Shown here in pieces: positions 16,475-25,118 of a stretch of 64,000 nt of DNA. Within the stretch, counting starts at the first letter, position 1; every line of letters begins with the position of its first letter. A program made the position numbers and the translations under genes. Source of the DNA: UBA1479 sp002706405. Its GTDB lineage: Bacteria; Pseudomonadota; Alphaproteobacteria; Rhodospirillales; Casp-alpha2. Under the pieces are notes generated by a model. That model did not search any database. It was not told the DNA's origin and saw only the letters and a program-made list of their open reading frames with translations. The stretch lies in NCBI GenBank assembly GCA_963972255.1, contig CAXATO010000009.1, positions 124,001 to 188,000 of the forward strand, in the 5' to 3' direction.

Positions 16475-17788
16475 ATGAGTGACACGAGCCACGGCAAGAA
16501 TGCCACTTTCACCCTGACCGACAATCGTGACGGCACGGCCTATGAATTGCCGGTCATGGACGCCAGCGTTGGCCCCTCCGTCATCGACGTGCGCAAGCTC
16601 TATGCGGAGACGGATTGCTTTACCTACGACCCGGGTTTCACCTCGACCGGAAGCTGTGAGTCCAAGATCACCTATATCGACGGTGACGCGGGTGTCCTTC
16701 TGTATCGAGGCATTCCGATTCAGGAACTGGCCGAACATTCCGACTTCATGGAAGTTTGCTACCTGCTGCTGTACGGCGAACTGCCGACGGGCGAACAGAA
16801 GGGCAAGTTCGAGAAGGACATCACCTATCACACGATGCTGCACGAGCAGATCGCCAACTTCTTCCGCGGGTTCCGGCGCGATGCCCACCCGATGGCGGTG
16901 ATGTGCGGCGTGGTCGGCGCTTTGTCGGCGTTCTATCACGACTCGACCGACATCAACGATCCGCACCATCGGATGATCGCGTCCTACCGCCTGATCGCCA
17001 AGATGCCGACGATCGCCGCCTGGGCTTATAAATACGCCCTGGGGCAGCCGTTCATCTATCCCCGCAATGAGCTGAGCTTCGCAGAAAACTTCCTGCACAT
17101 GATGTATGCGACGCCCTGCGAGGAATACAAAGTCAGCCCCGTGCTGTCGCGCGCCATGGACCGTATCCTGACGCTCCACGCCGACCACGAACAGAACGCC
17201 TCGACCTCGACCGTGCGTCTGGCCGGCTCTTCCGGCGCCAATCCCTTCGCCTGCATCTCGGCCGGGATCGCGTCCCTCTGGGGTCCTGCCCACGGTGGTG
17301 CCAACGAGGCCGTGTTGACCATGCTCGGCGAGATCGGCCACAAGGACAACATCAACGAGTACATCAAGAAGGCCAAGGACAAGGACGATCCGTTCCGTCT
17401 CATGGGCTTCGGCCACCGCGTCTACAAGAACATGGATCCGCGCGCCAACGTCATGCGCGATTCCTGCCACGAAGTTCTTGAAGAACTGGGCATCAAGGAC
17501 GAGCCGCTGCTCGACCTGGCCATGGAACTGGAGCGCATCGCGTTGGAAGACGAATATTTCGTCAGCCGCAAGCTGTTCCCCAACGTCGACTTCTATTCCG
17601 GCATCATCTTCAAGGCCATGGGCATCCCGACCAGCATGTTCACCGTGCTGTTCGCCGTCGCCCGTACGGTCGGCTGGGTTGCCCAGTGGAACGAGATGAT
17701 CGAGGATCCGAGCCAGAAGATCGGCCGTCCGCGCCAGCTCTACACCGGCTACACCGAACGGCCCTATGTGCCGATCGACAAGCGCTAA
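16475..17788 (+). CDS. gltA: Citrate synthase (type II)
   Basis: Citrate synthase condenses oxaloacetate and acetyl-CoA, the entry step of the TCA cycle. The 437-residue length and the N-terminal beta-rich extension are typical of the hexameric, NADH-sensitive type II enzymes of Gram-negative bacteria. Signature segments include DPGFTSTGSCESKITYIDG, LLYRGIPIQELAE and the catalytic-His helix ASTSTVRLAGSSGANP. GPAHGGANEAVL, GFGHRVYKNMDPR and VDFYSGIIFKAMGIP follow. A strong AAGGAGGG ribosome-binding site precedes the ATG at 16475. The transcript is closed by the terminator at 17818-17847. Confidence 0.98.
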   Translation: MSDTSHGKNATFTLTDNRDGTAYELPVMDASVGPSVIDVRKLYAETDCFTYDPGFTSTGSCESKITYIDGDAGVLLYRGIPIQELAEHSDFMEVCYLLLYGELPTGEQKGKFEKDITYHTMLHEQIANFFRGFRRDAHPMAVMCGVVGALSAFYHDSTDINDPHHRMIASYRLIAKMPTIAAWAYKYALGQPFIYPRNELSFAENFLHMMYATPCEEYKVSPVLSRAMDRILTLHADHEQNASTSTVRLAGSSGANPFACISAGIASLWGPAHGGANEAVLTMLGEIGHKDNINEYIKKAKDKDDPFRLMGFGHRVYKNMDPRANVMRDSCHEVLEELGIKDEPLLDLAMELERIALEDEYFVSRKLFPNVDFYSGIIFKAMGIPTSMFTVLFAVARTVGWVAQWNEMIEDPSQKIGRPRQLYTGYTERPYVPIDKR

Positions 17789-17817
17789 GCCGCTTCACTG
17801 CTCGTTTAAGTTCGGCG

Positions 17818-17847
17818 AAGGGCCGTCCCCACCGGGGCGGCCCTTTT
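17818..17847 (+). terminator. Terminator between convergent gltA and lpxB
   Basis: AAGGGCCGTCCCC and GGGGCGGCCCTT pair with a three-base loop (ACC) and one bulged T. The stem is followed by TTTT-like sequence on the plus strand. It lies 30 bases after the gltA stop and immediately before the end of lpxB on the other strand. The A-rich 5' flank may let it work for lpxB too. Confidence 0.75.
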
Positions 17848-17848
17848 G

Positions 17849-19030
17849 CTATGTCCGATTGATGAGGCCGGCAACGACATCGGCCGCCGCTGCGGCCGGG
17901 CCGTCGGCGGGCCCCTGCAACATGGCCATGGCCTGTTTGAAATGGCCGCGTTGCGTCGCCCGCGCCATCTTGTCGCCGAGCAGCGCCTGCAACGCCGGCA
18001 CGATGCGGTCCGGCGTGCAGTCGTCCTGGATGAATTCGGGCATTACCTCTTCGCCCAGAAGAATGCTGACCAGCCCGGCATGGGGGGTGCGGATCAGGCG
18101 CCGGGCAATGGCGGCGGTCACGCCGGACACCTTATAGGCGATCACGGTCGGAACGCCGGCGGCGGCCAGTTCCAAGGTCACCGTGCCCGATGCCGCGAGC
18201 GCCGTGTCGGCGGCAGCGAAGGCGCGCCATTTCTCGTCATTTCCGGCAACCACCAGGGGATCGCCCGGCCAGCCTTGGGCCGCGGCTCGCAACCGGTCCA
18301 GATGGCGGGCCAGGGTCGGCACCACCACCCGCCCGCGCCAGCCGCCCTCCCACAGCCGGTTGAGGCTGTCGCCGAACACGGGCAGAAGGCGGTCGAGTTC
18401 GCCGCCGCGTGACCCCGGCAGTACCGCCAGGACCTGCGCATCACCGGCGATCCCGTGATCGGCGCGAAATTCGGCGGCACGGGCCTCGGCCCCCGGCTGC
18501 GTTCCCGTCGACAGGGCGATGGGATGCCCGACAAAGCTCGCGGCAAGGCCCTCACGCTCGAAATAGGGCGGCTCGAACGGATAGAGGCAGAGCATATGAT
18601 CAAGAAACCGCGCCACGGCCTTGGCCCGTTTCGGCCGCCAGGCCCAAACCGTGGGGGCCACGTAATGGACGATGGGAAGGCCGGGGCGCTGGGCCTTGAG
18701 CTTCTTCGCCACGCGGAAACAGAAATCCGGGGAATCAATGGTCACCACCACGGCCGGGCTTTTGGTCAGGATATCGGCGCGGGTTTCCGCCATGCGGCGC
18801 AGCAGGAGCGGCAGGCGCGGCACGACCTCGGCCAGGCCCATGACGGCCAGATCATCCATGGCGAACAGGCTGTCGAGCCCCTCATCGGCCATCAAGGGGC
18901 CGCCGACACCGGCAAAGCGCACCGCGCCGGGCAGACGGGCCTTGAGCGCCGCCATCAGCGACGCCCCCAAGGCATCGCCCGACGCCTCACCGGCGATCAG
19001 ATAGATCAGCGGCGTGCGCGGGCCGGTCAT
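17849..19030 (-). CDS. lpxB: Lipid-A-disaccharide synthase
   Basis: LpxB joins UDP-2,3-diacylglucosamine with lipid X to form the lipid A disaccharide on the inner membrane. The 393-residue GT19 protein starts TPLIYLIAGEASGDALGASL, the family signature. It also has RFAGVGGPLMADEGLDSLF, TIDSPDFCFRVAKKL, HYVAPTVWAWRPKRAK, ALPGSRGGELDRLLP and AASGTVTLELAAAGVP. It is the last gene of the lpx string; its ATG overlaps the lpxI TGA by four bases, implying coupled translation. Confidence 0.97.
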   Translation of the reverse strand: MTGPRTPLIYLIAGEASGDALGASLMAALKARLPGAVRFAGVGGPLMADEGLDSLFAMDDLAVMGLAEVVPRLPLLLRRMAETRADILTKSPAVVVTIDSPDFCFRVAKKLKAQRPGLPIVHYVAPTVWAWRPKRAKAVARFLDHMLCLYPFEPPYFEREGLAASFVGHPIALSTGTQPGAEARAAEFRADHGIAGDAQVLAVLPGSRGGELDRLLPVFGDSLNRLWEGGWRGRVVVPTLARHLDRLRAAAQGWPGDPLVVAGNDEKWRAFAAADTALAASGTVTLELAAAGVPTVIAYKVSGVTAAIARRLIRTPHAGLVSILLGEEVMPEFIQDDCTPDRIVPALQALLGDKMARATQRGHFKQAMAMLQGPADGPAAAAADVVAGLINRT

Positions 19031-19869
19031 CGGTTGCCTCCGGCCAAATCGTCATCGGTGAAGCCGTGAACGACCAGCCCGGCGCCATCGGCGCGGCGGG
19101 TGATTTCGTCCCGGTCGAGGGTCAGGGAGCGTCCGGCTTCGGCGGCGATTCCGCGCAGGCCCGCCGCCACCGCCTGATCCACCGTGTCCGGGCCGACGGC
19201 GGGCAGGTCCACACGGGGCTCCTGCCCCGGTTTCATGGCCTTCACAAGCATGCCGCCCCGCGCCTCGGGCCCGGCGCCCGCAATCATCGCTTCCGTGCCC
19301 TCCGGGCCTTCCCAGGCCACCACGCGGCCACCGGCAGCGATCACCGCCTGGCCCGCGTCACGGCGTCCCAGGCTGCGCGCGCCGGCGATCCCGGCAGCAA
19401 GGTCGGCGGTCATGTCTTGCGTCACGGGTCGCGCGCCCAGCGCCCCGGCAGGGGTCAACAGGTCAGGCGCCAGGTCATGGGCCGCCAGGACGTGGAACCC
19501 TTCCCGCTCTTCAAGCGCGTTCAGAATGGCCGTCAACAAGCCGTCATCGCCCCGGCCCAGCGCCTTGGTGCGGGCCAGGAACCTTGCGGACCACAGATCG
19601 GGAATAAGCTCGGACGCCCGCGGCCGCTGCACGGCGCCGGACAGAATGATATCGGTGATGTCCAGGGATCTCAGGCGCTTGATGATCGCCCCGACGGCCC
19701 CCAATCGGAAGGTTTCAACCTCGGCGTCGGCGAAGCGGGCCGGATCGCCCTGCCCCTTCAGCGCGGCCACGAACACAGGCCGTCCGGCAGCGCGGCAGCG
19801 TTGCACGAGGATCTCGGGCAGCAGGCCGCCGCCCGCGATGATCCCCAACCTGGTCAATCTAGGCTGCAT
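19027..19869 (-). CDS. lpxI: UDP-2,3-diacylglucosamine diphosphatase LpxI
   Basis: LpxI hydrolyses UDP-2,3-diacylglucosamine to lipid X, the step done by LpxH in enterics. The 280-residue product matches the DUF1009/LpxI family. It starts TRLGIIAGGGLLPEILVQRC, continues with FRLGAVGAIIKRLRSLDI and DIILSGAVQRP, and has RSLGRRDAGQAVIAAGGRVVAWE in the catalytic C-terminal half plus the family-typical KAMKPGQEPRVDLPAVGPDT. It sits between lpxA and lpxB, overlapping lpxA by 11 bases. No lpxH is present in the window, so this pathway probably uses LpxI. Confidence 0.95.
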   Translation of the reverse strand: MQPRLTRLGIIAGGGLLPEILVQRCRAAGRPVFVAALKGQGDPARFADAEVETFRLGAVGAIIKRLRSLDITDIILSGAVQRPRASELIPDLWSARFLARTKALGRGDDGLLTAILNALEEREGFHVLAAHDLAPDLLTPAGALGARPVTQDMTADLAAGIAGARSLGRRDAGQAVIAAGGRVVAWEGPEGTEAMIAGAGPEARGGMLVKAMKPGQEPRVDLPAVGPDTVDQAVAAGLRGIAAEAGRSLTLDRDEITRRADGAGLVVHGFTDDDLAGGNR

Positions 19870-20659
19870 CCTCCGCCAGAGGCTGGCAGATGGAACGGGA
19901 GGAATCGGAACGGATGAATTCGACGATCTCCATGACCGGCTGGTTGTCGCCGAATAAATCGGCGACGTCGTCCAGGCGTTCCGCCATGGTGCCTTCCTGG
20001 GCGAAGATCAGGCGATAGGCCTGGCGCAGGGCATGGATCGTTTCCCGGTCGAAACTGCGGCGTTTCAGGCCGACCAGGTTCAGGCCTTCGAGCTTGGCCC
20101 GGTTGCCGGTGACCGAGCCGTAAGGGATCACGTCCTGGGTCACGCCGGTCATGCCGCCGATCATGGCGTGGCGGCCGATGCGCACGAACTGGTGGACCGC
20201 CGACAGACCGCCGACAATGGCCCATTCCTCGATCGAGACATGGCCGGCCAGCGTGGCGTTGTTGACCAGGATCACGTTGTCGGCAATCCGGCAGTCATGG
20301 GCGACATGGGCGCCGACCATGAACAGACAATTGTTGCCGACCGTGGTTTCCAGGCCGCCGCCATCGGTTCCCGGGTTCATGGTCACATGTTCACGGATGA
20401 TGGTATTGGCGCCGATCACCAGGCGCGAAACTTCCCCTTTGAACTTCAGGTCCTGGGGCGCATGACCCAAGGACGCAAAGGGAAACACGCGGCTATGGGC
20501 GCCCACATGGGTGTGCCCTTCGACCACGACATGGGACAGCAGTTCCACGCCATCTCCGAGCACGACGTCGGGTCCCACGACGCAGAAAGGACCGACCTTG
20601 ACCCCACTGCCGATGGCGGCGTCCGGGTGGACCTGCGCCGTCGCGTGAATGTCCGTCAT
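19859..20659 (-). CDS. lpxA: Acyl-ACP--UDP-N-acetylglucosamine O-acyltransferase
   Basis: LpxA carries out the first lipid A step, moving a hydroxyacyl chain from ACP to UDP-GlcNAc. The 266-residue protein is a left-handed parallel beta-helix built on hexapeptide repeats (IHATAQVHPDAAIGSGVKVG, VVGPDVVLGDGVEL), with CLFMVGAHVAHDCRIADNV holding the catalytic His region. A C-terminal helical part follows (EGLNLVGLKRRSF, IHALRQAYRLIF). The ATG at 20659 gives family length; an upstream in-frame extension is arginine-rich and unrelated. It overlaps the fabZ stop by four bases. Confidence 0.97.
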   Translation of the reverse strand: MTDIHATAQVHPDAAIGSGVKVGPFCVVGPDVVLGDGVELLSHVVVEGHTHVGAHSRVFPFASLGHAPQDLKFKGEVSRLVIGANTIIREHVTMNPGTDGGGLETTVGNNCLFMVGAHVAHDCRIADNVILVNNATLAGHVSIEEWAIVGGLSAVHQFVRIGRHAMIGGMTGVTQDVIPYGSVTGNRAKLEGLNLVGLKRRSFDRETIHALRQAYRLIFAQEGTMAERLDDVADLFGDNQPVMEIVEFIRSDSSRSICQPLAEDAA

Positions 20660-21120
20660 TTTTGTCTCACGATCATGGCCGCAAATACGGCCTCTGCCTT
20701 GGTGACGCCGTCGGCGACGGCCTTTCCTTTGAACTTCCACACATCGCCCCGGTTCTGGATGCGTTCGACGTGGATATGGACGCAGTCACCGGGCACCACG
20801 GGCTTGCGGAACCGGGCGCTGTCCACGGACATGAAATACACCAGGGCGTCCTTGGCGTCGGTCAATTCGGCCATGACCAGAACACCGGCCGTTTGCGCCA
20901 TGGCTTCGACGATCAGCACGCCGGGCATGATCGGATGGCCGGGGAAATGGCCCTGGAAAAAGGGTTCGTTGATGGTGACGTTCTTGATGCCCGTACCGCT
21001 TTGACCGGGAATCGCGTCGATCACCTTGTCGATCAGAAGAAACGGATATCGATGCGGGATCATTTCCATGATCTGGTTGATATCGATCTCCATGGTTTCC
21101 GTACTTGCCTCGGAATCCAT
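20656..21120 (-). CDS. fabZ: 3-hydroxyacyl-ACP dehydratase FabZ
   Basis: FabZ removes water from 3-hydroxyacyl-ACP in fatty acid elongation and competes with LpxA and LpxD for the same acyl-ACP. The 154-residue hot-dog-fold protein carries MIPHRYPFLLIDKV, NVTINEPFFQGHFPGHPIMPGV in two pieces (NEPFFQGHFPG has the catalytic His; PIMPGVLIVEAMAQ the catalytic Glu). It ends with VWKFKGKAVADG. The ATG at 21120 overlaps the lpxD TAA (TAATG). MEIDINQIM at 21093 is an alternative start. Confidence 0.97.
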   Translation of the reverse strand: MDSEASTETMEIDINQIMEMIPHRYPFLLIDKVIDAIPGQSGTGIKNVTINEPFFQGHFPGHPIMPGVLIVEAMAQTAGVLVMAELTDAKDALVYFMSVDSARFRKPVVPGDCVHIHVERIQNRGDVWKFKGKAVADGVTKAEAVFAAMIVRQK

Positions 21121-22148
21121 TACCCTTCGTCTCCTTTCTTCTTGGCCATCCTGGACAATGTGGCCAATTCCCTCATCCATTCGCGCCTGTCCTTGGCGGG
21201 GGACCCGCCGATAGTGGCACCTGGCGGCACGTCCCGCATCACCCCGCTTTGGGCCGCGATGCGCACGCCTTTACCGATCGTCAGATGGCCTGCGACGCCA
21301 GCCTGGCCACCGATCATAACAAAATCATCAATGTGGGTACTGCCGGAAATGCCGACCAAGCTGACGATGATGCAGCCGCGCCCGATCCGCACGTTGTGGG
21401 CGATTTGCACCAAGTTGTCGATCTTCGTCCCCGCGCCGATCACCGTGTCCGGTCCGGCCCCGCGGTCGATGGTGGTATTCGCCCCGATTTCGACATCCGA
21501 TTCAATCACGACACGGCCCAGTTGCGGCACCTTCAGATGACCGGCGGCCCCCGGCGCGAAGCCGAAGCCGTCCTGACCGGCGCGCACGCCGGGATGCACG
21601 ATAACGCGGTCACCGACGACGCAATACTGCAGCACGACCCCAGCCCCGATGACGCAATCCGCACCAATGGTGACCCCGCGATCGATCACCGCCCCCGGCC
21701 CGATCTGGCTGCGGGGGCCGATCACCGCACCATCCTGAACGACAGCCCCCGCCTCGATCCGGCTGCTCGGTGAGATGTCCGCGCCGGGCGCGACATGGGC
21801 GCCCGCATGAATTCCGGGCTCAACAGGGGGGCGCGGATAGAAATGGGCGGCCGCCATCGCAAAGGCGCGGTACGGATCGTCGCTCAGCAGCAGCGCCGTT
21901 CCTTTCGGCGCCTGCGCGGCGAGCGCCGGTGCTGCCAGAATCGCGGATGCCTTGGCCGTGCGGAAGGCATCCAGATACTTGCGGTTGTCGATGAAGCTCA
22001 GGTGTCCCTCACCCGCGGTGGCCAATGGCATGACGTCGGCAACGACAAGGTCGCCGGATGCGTCGGGCCCCAGGGTTGCCCCTGTGACCTCGGCCAGTTG
22101 GTGCAGGGTGAAGGGCCCGGCCCTCGTGAAAAATCGGGGGTCGGCCAT
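21120..22148 (-). CDS. lpxD: UDP-3-O-(3-hydroxyacyl)glucosamine N-acyltransferase
   Basis: LpxD adds the second hydroxyacyl chain to the lipid A precursor. The 342-residue protein has an N-terminal uridine-binding domain (FTLHQLAEVTGATLGPDAS, EGHLSFIDNRKYLDAF) and a hexapeptide-repeat beta-helix (HVAPGADISPSSRIEAGAVV, IGPGAVIDRGVTIGADCVIG). The catalytic-His region is NLVQIAHNVRIGRGC, followed by IGGQAGVAGHLTIGKGVRI. It is six bases downstream of skp and overlaps fabZ by one base. The bam-skp-lpxD-fabZ-lpxA order is conserved in proteobacteria. Confidence 0.97.
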   Translation of the reverse strand: MADPRFFTRAGPFTLHQLAEVTGATLGPDASGDLVVADVMPLATAGEGHLSFIDNRKYLDAFRTAKASAILAAPALAAQAPKGTALLLSDDPYRAFAMAAAHFYPRPPVEPGIHAGAHVAPGADISPSSRIEAGAVVQDGAVIGPRSQIGPGAVIDRGVTIGADCVIGAGVVLQYCVVGDRVIVHPGVRAGQDGFGFAPGAAGHLKVPQLGRVVIESDVEIGANTTIDRGAGPDTVIGAGTKIDNLVQIAHNVRIGRGCIIVSLVGISGSTHIDDFVMIGGQAGVAGHLTIGKGVRIAAQSGVMRDVPPGATIGGSPAKDRREWMRELATLSRMAKKKGDEG

Positions 22149-22154
22149 CGGTGT

Positions 22155-22760
22155 CTATTTTTTCGGCGGCGTGACTTTGACCGCCGGCAGACGCTTGTCG
22201 AGGCGGGCCAGAACTTCCGGCGTCACTTCGATGGGCGGGTCGACGACAATGGTCGCGCTTTTGCGGAAAATCAGGCCATAGGACCGCTCATTGGCCAATT
22301 CGAGGACAATGGCGTTATAGACCTTCTGCACCTCGATGACCGCTTCCGCATTGGCGCGGTCGAGCTGCTGGTTGCGTGACTGCACCAAACGCTGCACCTC
22401 GGCCACTTTCTGGTCGAACTTGCGGCGTTCCTCGTCGAAGGCATCCGGCGACAGGATTGTGCGCTTGCGGCGCAGTTCCTCGTTGGCCATGCGCAGGTCG
22501 CCCTGCATCTTCTCGATCTCTTCCTGGTAGCTTTTGCGCAGCTGAGATACCTGATCGCGAATGTTCTTCATCGCCTTGGCTTCGCGCAAGATCCGCTGAA
22601 CGTCCAAAACGGCGACCTGCGTCGCGCGCGCATTGATATTCTCAGCCGCCGGCGCCTGACCGGCCTTGGTCGCCTGCTGGGCCTGCGCCGCAGTTGGCAC
22701 AGCAAGGCACGCGGCCAGCATCAAGCCGCGCCAAACAAAGGATTTGGGGACGTAAAACAA
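22155..22760 (-). CDS. skp: OmpH/Skp-family periplasmic chaperone
   Basis: Skp holds unfolded outer-membrane proteins in the periplasm for BamA. The 201-residue product has a signal peptide (RGLMLAACLAVPTAAQAQQ), an N-terminal strand VAVLDVQRILREAKAM, and a long charged coiled-coil region (about residues 60-130; KSYQEEIEKMQGDLRMANEEL, DEERRKFDQKVAEVQ). A C-terminal strand (YGLIFRKSATIVVDPPIEVT) closes the base. Its start codon is TTG, supported by a GGAGG six bases upstream at 22766-22770. It lies nine bases after bamA, consistent with cotranscription. Confidence 0.93.
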   Translation of the reverse strand: MFYVPKSFVWRGLMLAACLAVPTAAQAQQATKAGQAPAAENINARATQVAVLDVQRILREAKAMKNIRDQVSQLRKSYQEEIEKMQGDLRMANEELRRKRTILSPDAFDEERRKFDQKVAEVQRLVQSRNQQLDRANAEAVIEVQKVYNAIVLELANERSYGLIFRKSATIVVDPPIEVTPEVLARLDKRLPAVKVTPPKK

Positions 22761-22769
22761 AAGTACCTC

Positions 22770-25067
22770 CTAAAATCGCGTGCCGAAGTTCACGCGAACA
22801 ATCTCGGTTTCATCAAACGATTCCTTGACCACGGGAATACCGAGGTCGAGGCCGAGCGGGCCAAACGGCGATTTCCATGTCACCCCAAAGCCGACGGAGG
22901 CCCGAAGAGAGCCCGTGTCTGCAATACCCGACCGGGTCGTCGCAATTTCACCGGCGCTACCGAAATCGGAGAACACGCGACCGGCGACCCCCAATTCAGC
23001 GGGTAAGCCAAGCGGAAAACCGAGTTCCACTGTGCCCGAATACATCCATTCGCCGCCGAGCGAGTCGTCCGTCGAGATGTCGCGCGGACCGACACCACCG
23101 ACTGCGAAGCCGCGCAGATCCCGGCCGCCGACGAAGAACCGTTCGGACAGCACGACGTCATCCTGCAGTGCATAGACGATACCTGCCCGCCCCCCAACAG
23201 TCAGGAGGAAACCCTCGGTCGGCGTCCAATGATAGGCACCGGACGCAACGTTCTTCACGCTGTAGATGTCACCGCCAAGGCCTGCAACGTTGGTTGCGAG
23301 CTTGGTGTAATAGCCCTTTGTCGGTGTCAGGCGGTTGTCACGGGTGTCGTACGTAATGCCGTGTTCGACGGACGAGAACATATTGGTCCCCGCCGCATCC
23401 TGAACCACCAACGAGGCGGCGGAATCGACATCCTGGATGGATTCCTGGCGCAACTCGTAAGCCCAATTCTGGGTCAGGAGTTCTGTAATGTGGTAGCCGG
23501 CGCGCAGGCGGAAGCCGGTGCGCTTCTTGTCGAACGAACCAAAATCCTGAAGATCCTCGGTAATACGGAAGACATCGAAACCAGCCGCGATATCGCGATT
23601 CAGGAAGAAGGGCTCCGTGAACTTCAGATCGATCTCACTGCGCCGTGCGGCCAGGATAAAGCGCAGCGACAGATCCCGACCCGTACCGAGCAGATTGCGC
23701 TCACGCAGCCCGAAATCGCCGAGCACGCCTTGGTCCGTCGAGAAGCCGGCCCCGATCGAGATGGAACCCGTCGATTTCTCCGCCACGGTCACGTTGATGA
23801 CCGCCTTATCGGGGGCGCTGCCAGGAACCGGTTCCATTTCAACGGTTTCAAAGAAATCCAGGTTCTGAATCCGGGTGCGCGACCGGCGCAGCTTGGCCGC
23901 GTTGAAGGCGTCGCCTTCGACCAGGCGAAACTCGCGGCGGATCACATCATCCTGTGTGCGCGCATTGCCGACGATGTTGATGCGTTCGACGAACACCCGC
24001 GGCCCCTCGTTGACTTCGAAGACCACATCAATGGTTCGCTTATCGCGATCACGGTCCAGGCGGGGACGAACCTCGACAAAGGCAAACCCCTTCTCGCCCA
24101 CGGCCTCCGTTAGGGTATCGATGGTCTTGTCGACCTCACTCGCGTCATACCAATCGCCCGGGTCGATATCGACTTCTTTGCGCAGGGACTCGACATCCAG
24201 GTTGCGGATGGTCGTCACCACATCGACCTTGCCGAATCGGTAACGCTTCCCTTCCTGAACACTGAAGGTAATGAAGAAATTCTTGCGATCGCGGGTCAAC
24301 TCGGCAACGGCCGACTGCACGCGAAAATCGGCGAAGCCTTTGCGCAGATAGAACCGGCGCAGCAATTCACGGTCGAGGGTCAGACGATCTGGATCATAAG
24401 TGTCGTCGCTCGACAGGAACCGGTACCACACGGACTCCTTGGTCTGCACGTTTTCGCGCAGGTCTTCGTCATCAAAGAATTCGTTCCCGATGAACGAAAT
24501 GCGGGCGACCTTGGTCGGCTCGCCTTCGTTGATTTCAAACACCAGGTCGATGCGGTTCTGGGGCAGACGGATTACCTTGGGTTCCACCGTCGCACCGAAC
24601 CGGCCGGTCGAACGATAGACGGCCAGAATGCGTTGCAGGTCGGTCTGAACCTTGGCGCGGGTGAAGATGACGCGAGGACGCAGCGTGACTTCGCCCTCCA
24701 ACGTCGAATCCTCGACCTTCTTGTTTCCTTCGAAGGCGACGCGGTTGATGATCGGGTTCTCAACCACGTTGACGATCAGGCGCGTGCCGTCCTGACGCAT
24801 GGTCACGTCGGCGAACAACCCTGTCGCGAACAGGCTTTTCAGGGAACGGTTGATGCGAATGGGATCGGCCGCCTCCCCTTCCTTGATCAGAAGATAAGAG
24901 CGAACGGTGCCCGGCTCGATACGCTGGGCGCCCTCGACAACGATCTCACTGATCGTGCCGCTGCTCTGCGCCGATGCATCCGCCGCCGCCGCCCAAATTA
25001 CGGCAACCAGCGCAAAACCGAGAAGGAGACGTGATAGGCGCTCCAATTTCTTCCCCCGAACGTACAT
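22770..25067 (-). CDS. bamA: Outer membrane protein assembly factor BamA
   Basis: BamA is the core of the outer-membrane beta-barrel assembly machine. The 765-residue precursor has a signal peptide (LLLGFALVAVIWAAAADASAQ). Five POTRA domains follow to about residue 420 (ISEIVVEGAQRIEPGTVRSYL, NRVAFEGNKKVEDSTLEGEV, ARISFIGNEFFDDEDLRENV, FGKVDVVTTIRNLDVESL, VERINIVGNARTQDDVIRRE). The C-terminal Omp85 barrel carries the conserved VRGF-like DLRGFAVGGVGPRD loop and ends in an aromatic residue (VNFGTRF). It sits between rseP and skp, as in many proteobacteria. Identification is secure. Confidence 0.97.
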   Translation of the reverse strand: MYVRGKKLERLSRLLLGFALVAVIWAAAADASAQSSGTISEIVVEGAQRIEPGTVRSYLLIKEGEAADPIRINRSLKSLFATGLFADVTMRQDGTRLIVNVVENPIINRVAFEGNKKVEDSTLEGEVTLRPRVIFTRAKVQTDLQRILAVYRSTGRFGATVEPKVIRLPQNRIDLVFEINEGEPTKVARISFIGNEFFDDEDLRENVQTKESVWYRFLSSDDTYDPDRLTLDRELLRRFYLRKGFADFRVQSAVAELTRDRKNFFITFSVQEGKRYRFGKVDVVTTIRNLDVESLRKEVDIDPGDWYDASEVDKTIDTLTEAVGEKGFAFVEVRPRLDRDRDKRTIDVVFEVNEGPRVFVERINIVGNARTQDDVIRREFRLVEGDAFNAAKLRRSRTRIQNLDFFETVEMEPVPGSAPDKAVINVTVAEKSTGSISIGAGFSTDQGVLGDFGLRERNLLGTGRDLSLRFILAARRSEIDLKFTEPFFLNRDIAAGFDVFRITEDLQDFGSFDKKRTGFRLRAGYHITELLTQNWAYELRQESIQDVDSAASLVVQDAAGTNMFSSVEHGITYDTRDNRLTPTKGYYTKLATNVAGLGGDIYSVKNVASGAYHWTPTEGFLLTVGGRAGIVYALQDDVVLSERFFVGGRDLRGFAVGGVGPRDISTDDSLGGEWMYSGTVELGFPLGLPAELGVAGRVFSDFGSAGEIATTRSGIADTGSLRASVGFGVTWKSPFGPLGLDLGIPVVKESFDETEIVRVNFGTRF

Positions 25068-25118
25068 GCCAAGGCCCCAGGTGTTACGCCCTTATGGCCT
25101 TAAATCATTGGCAATCCG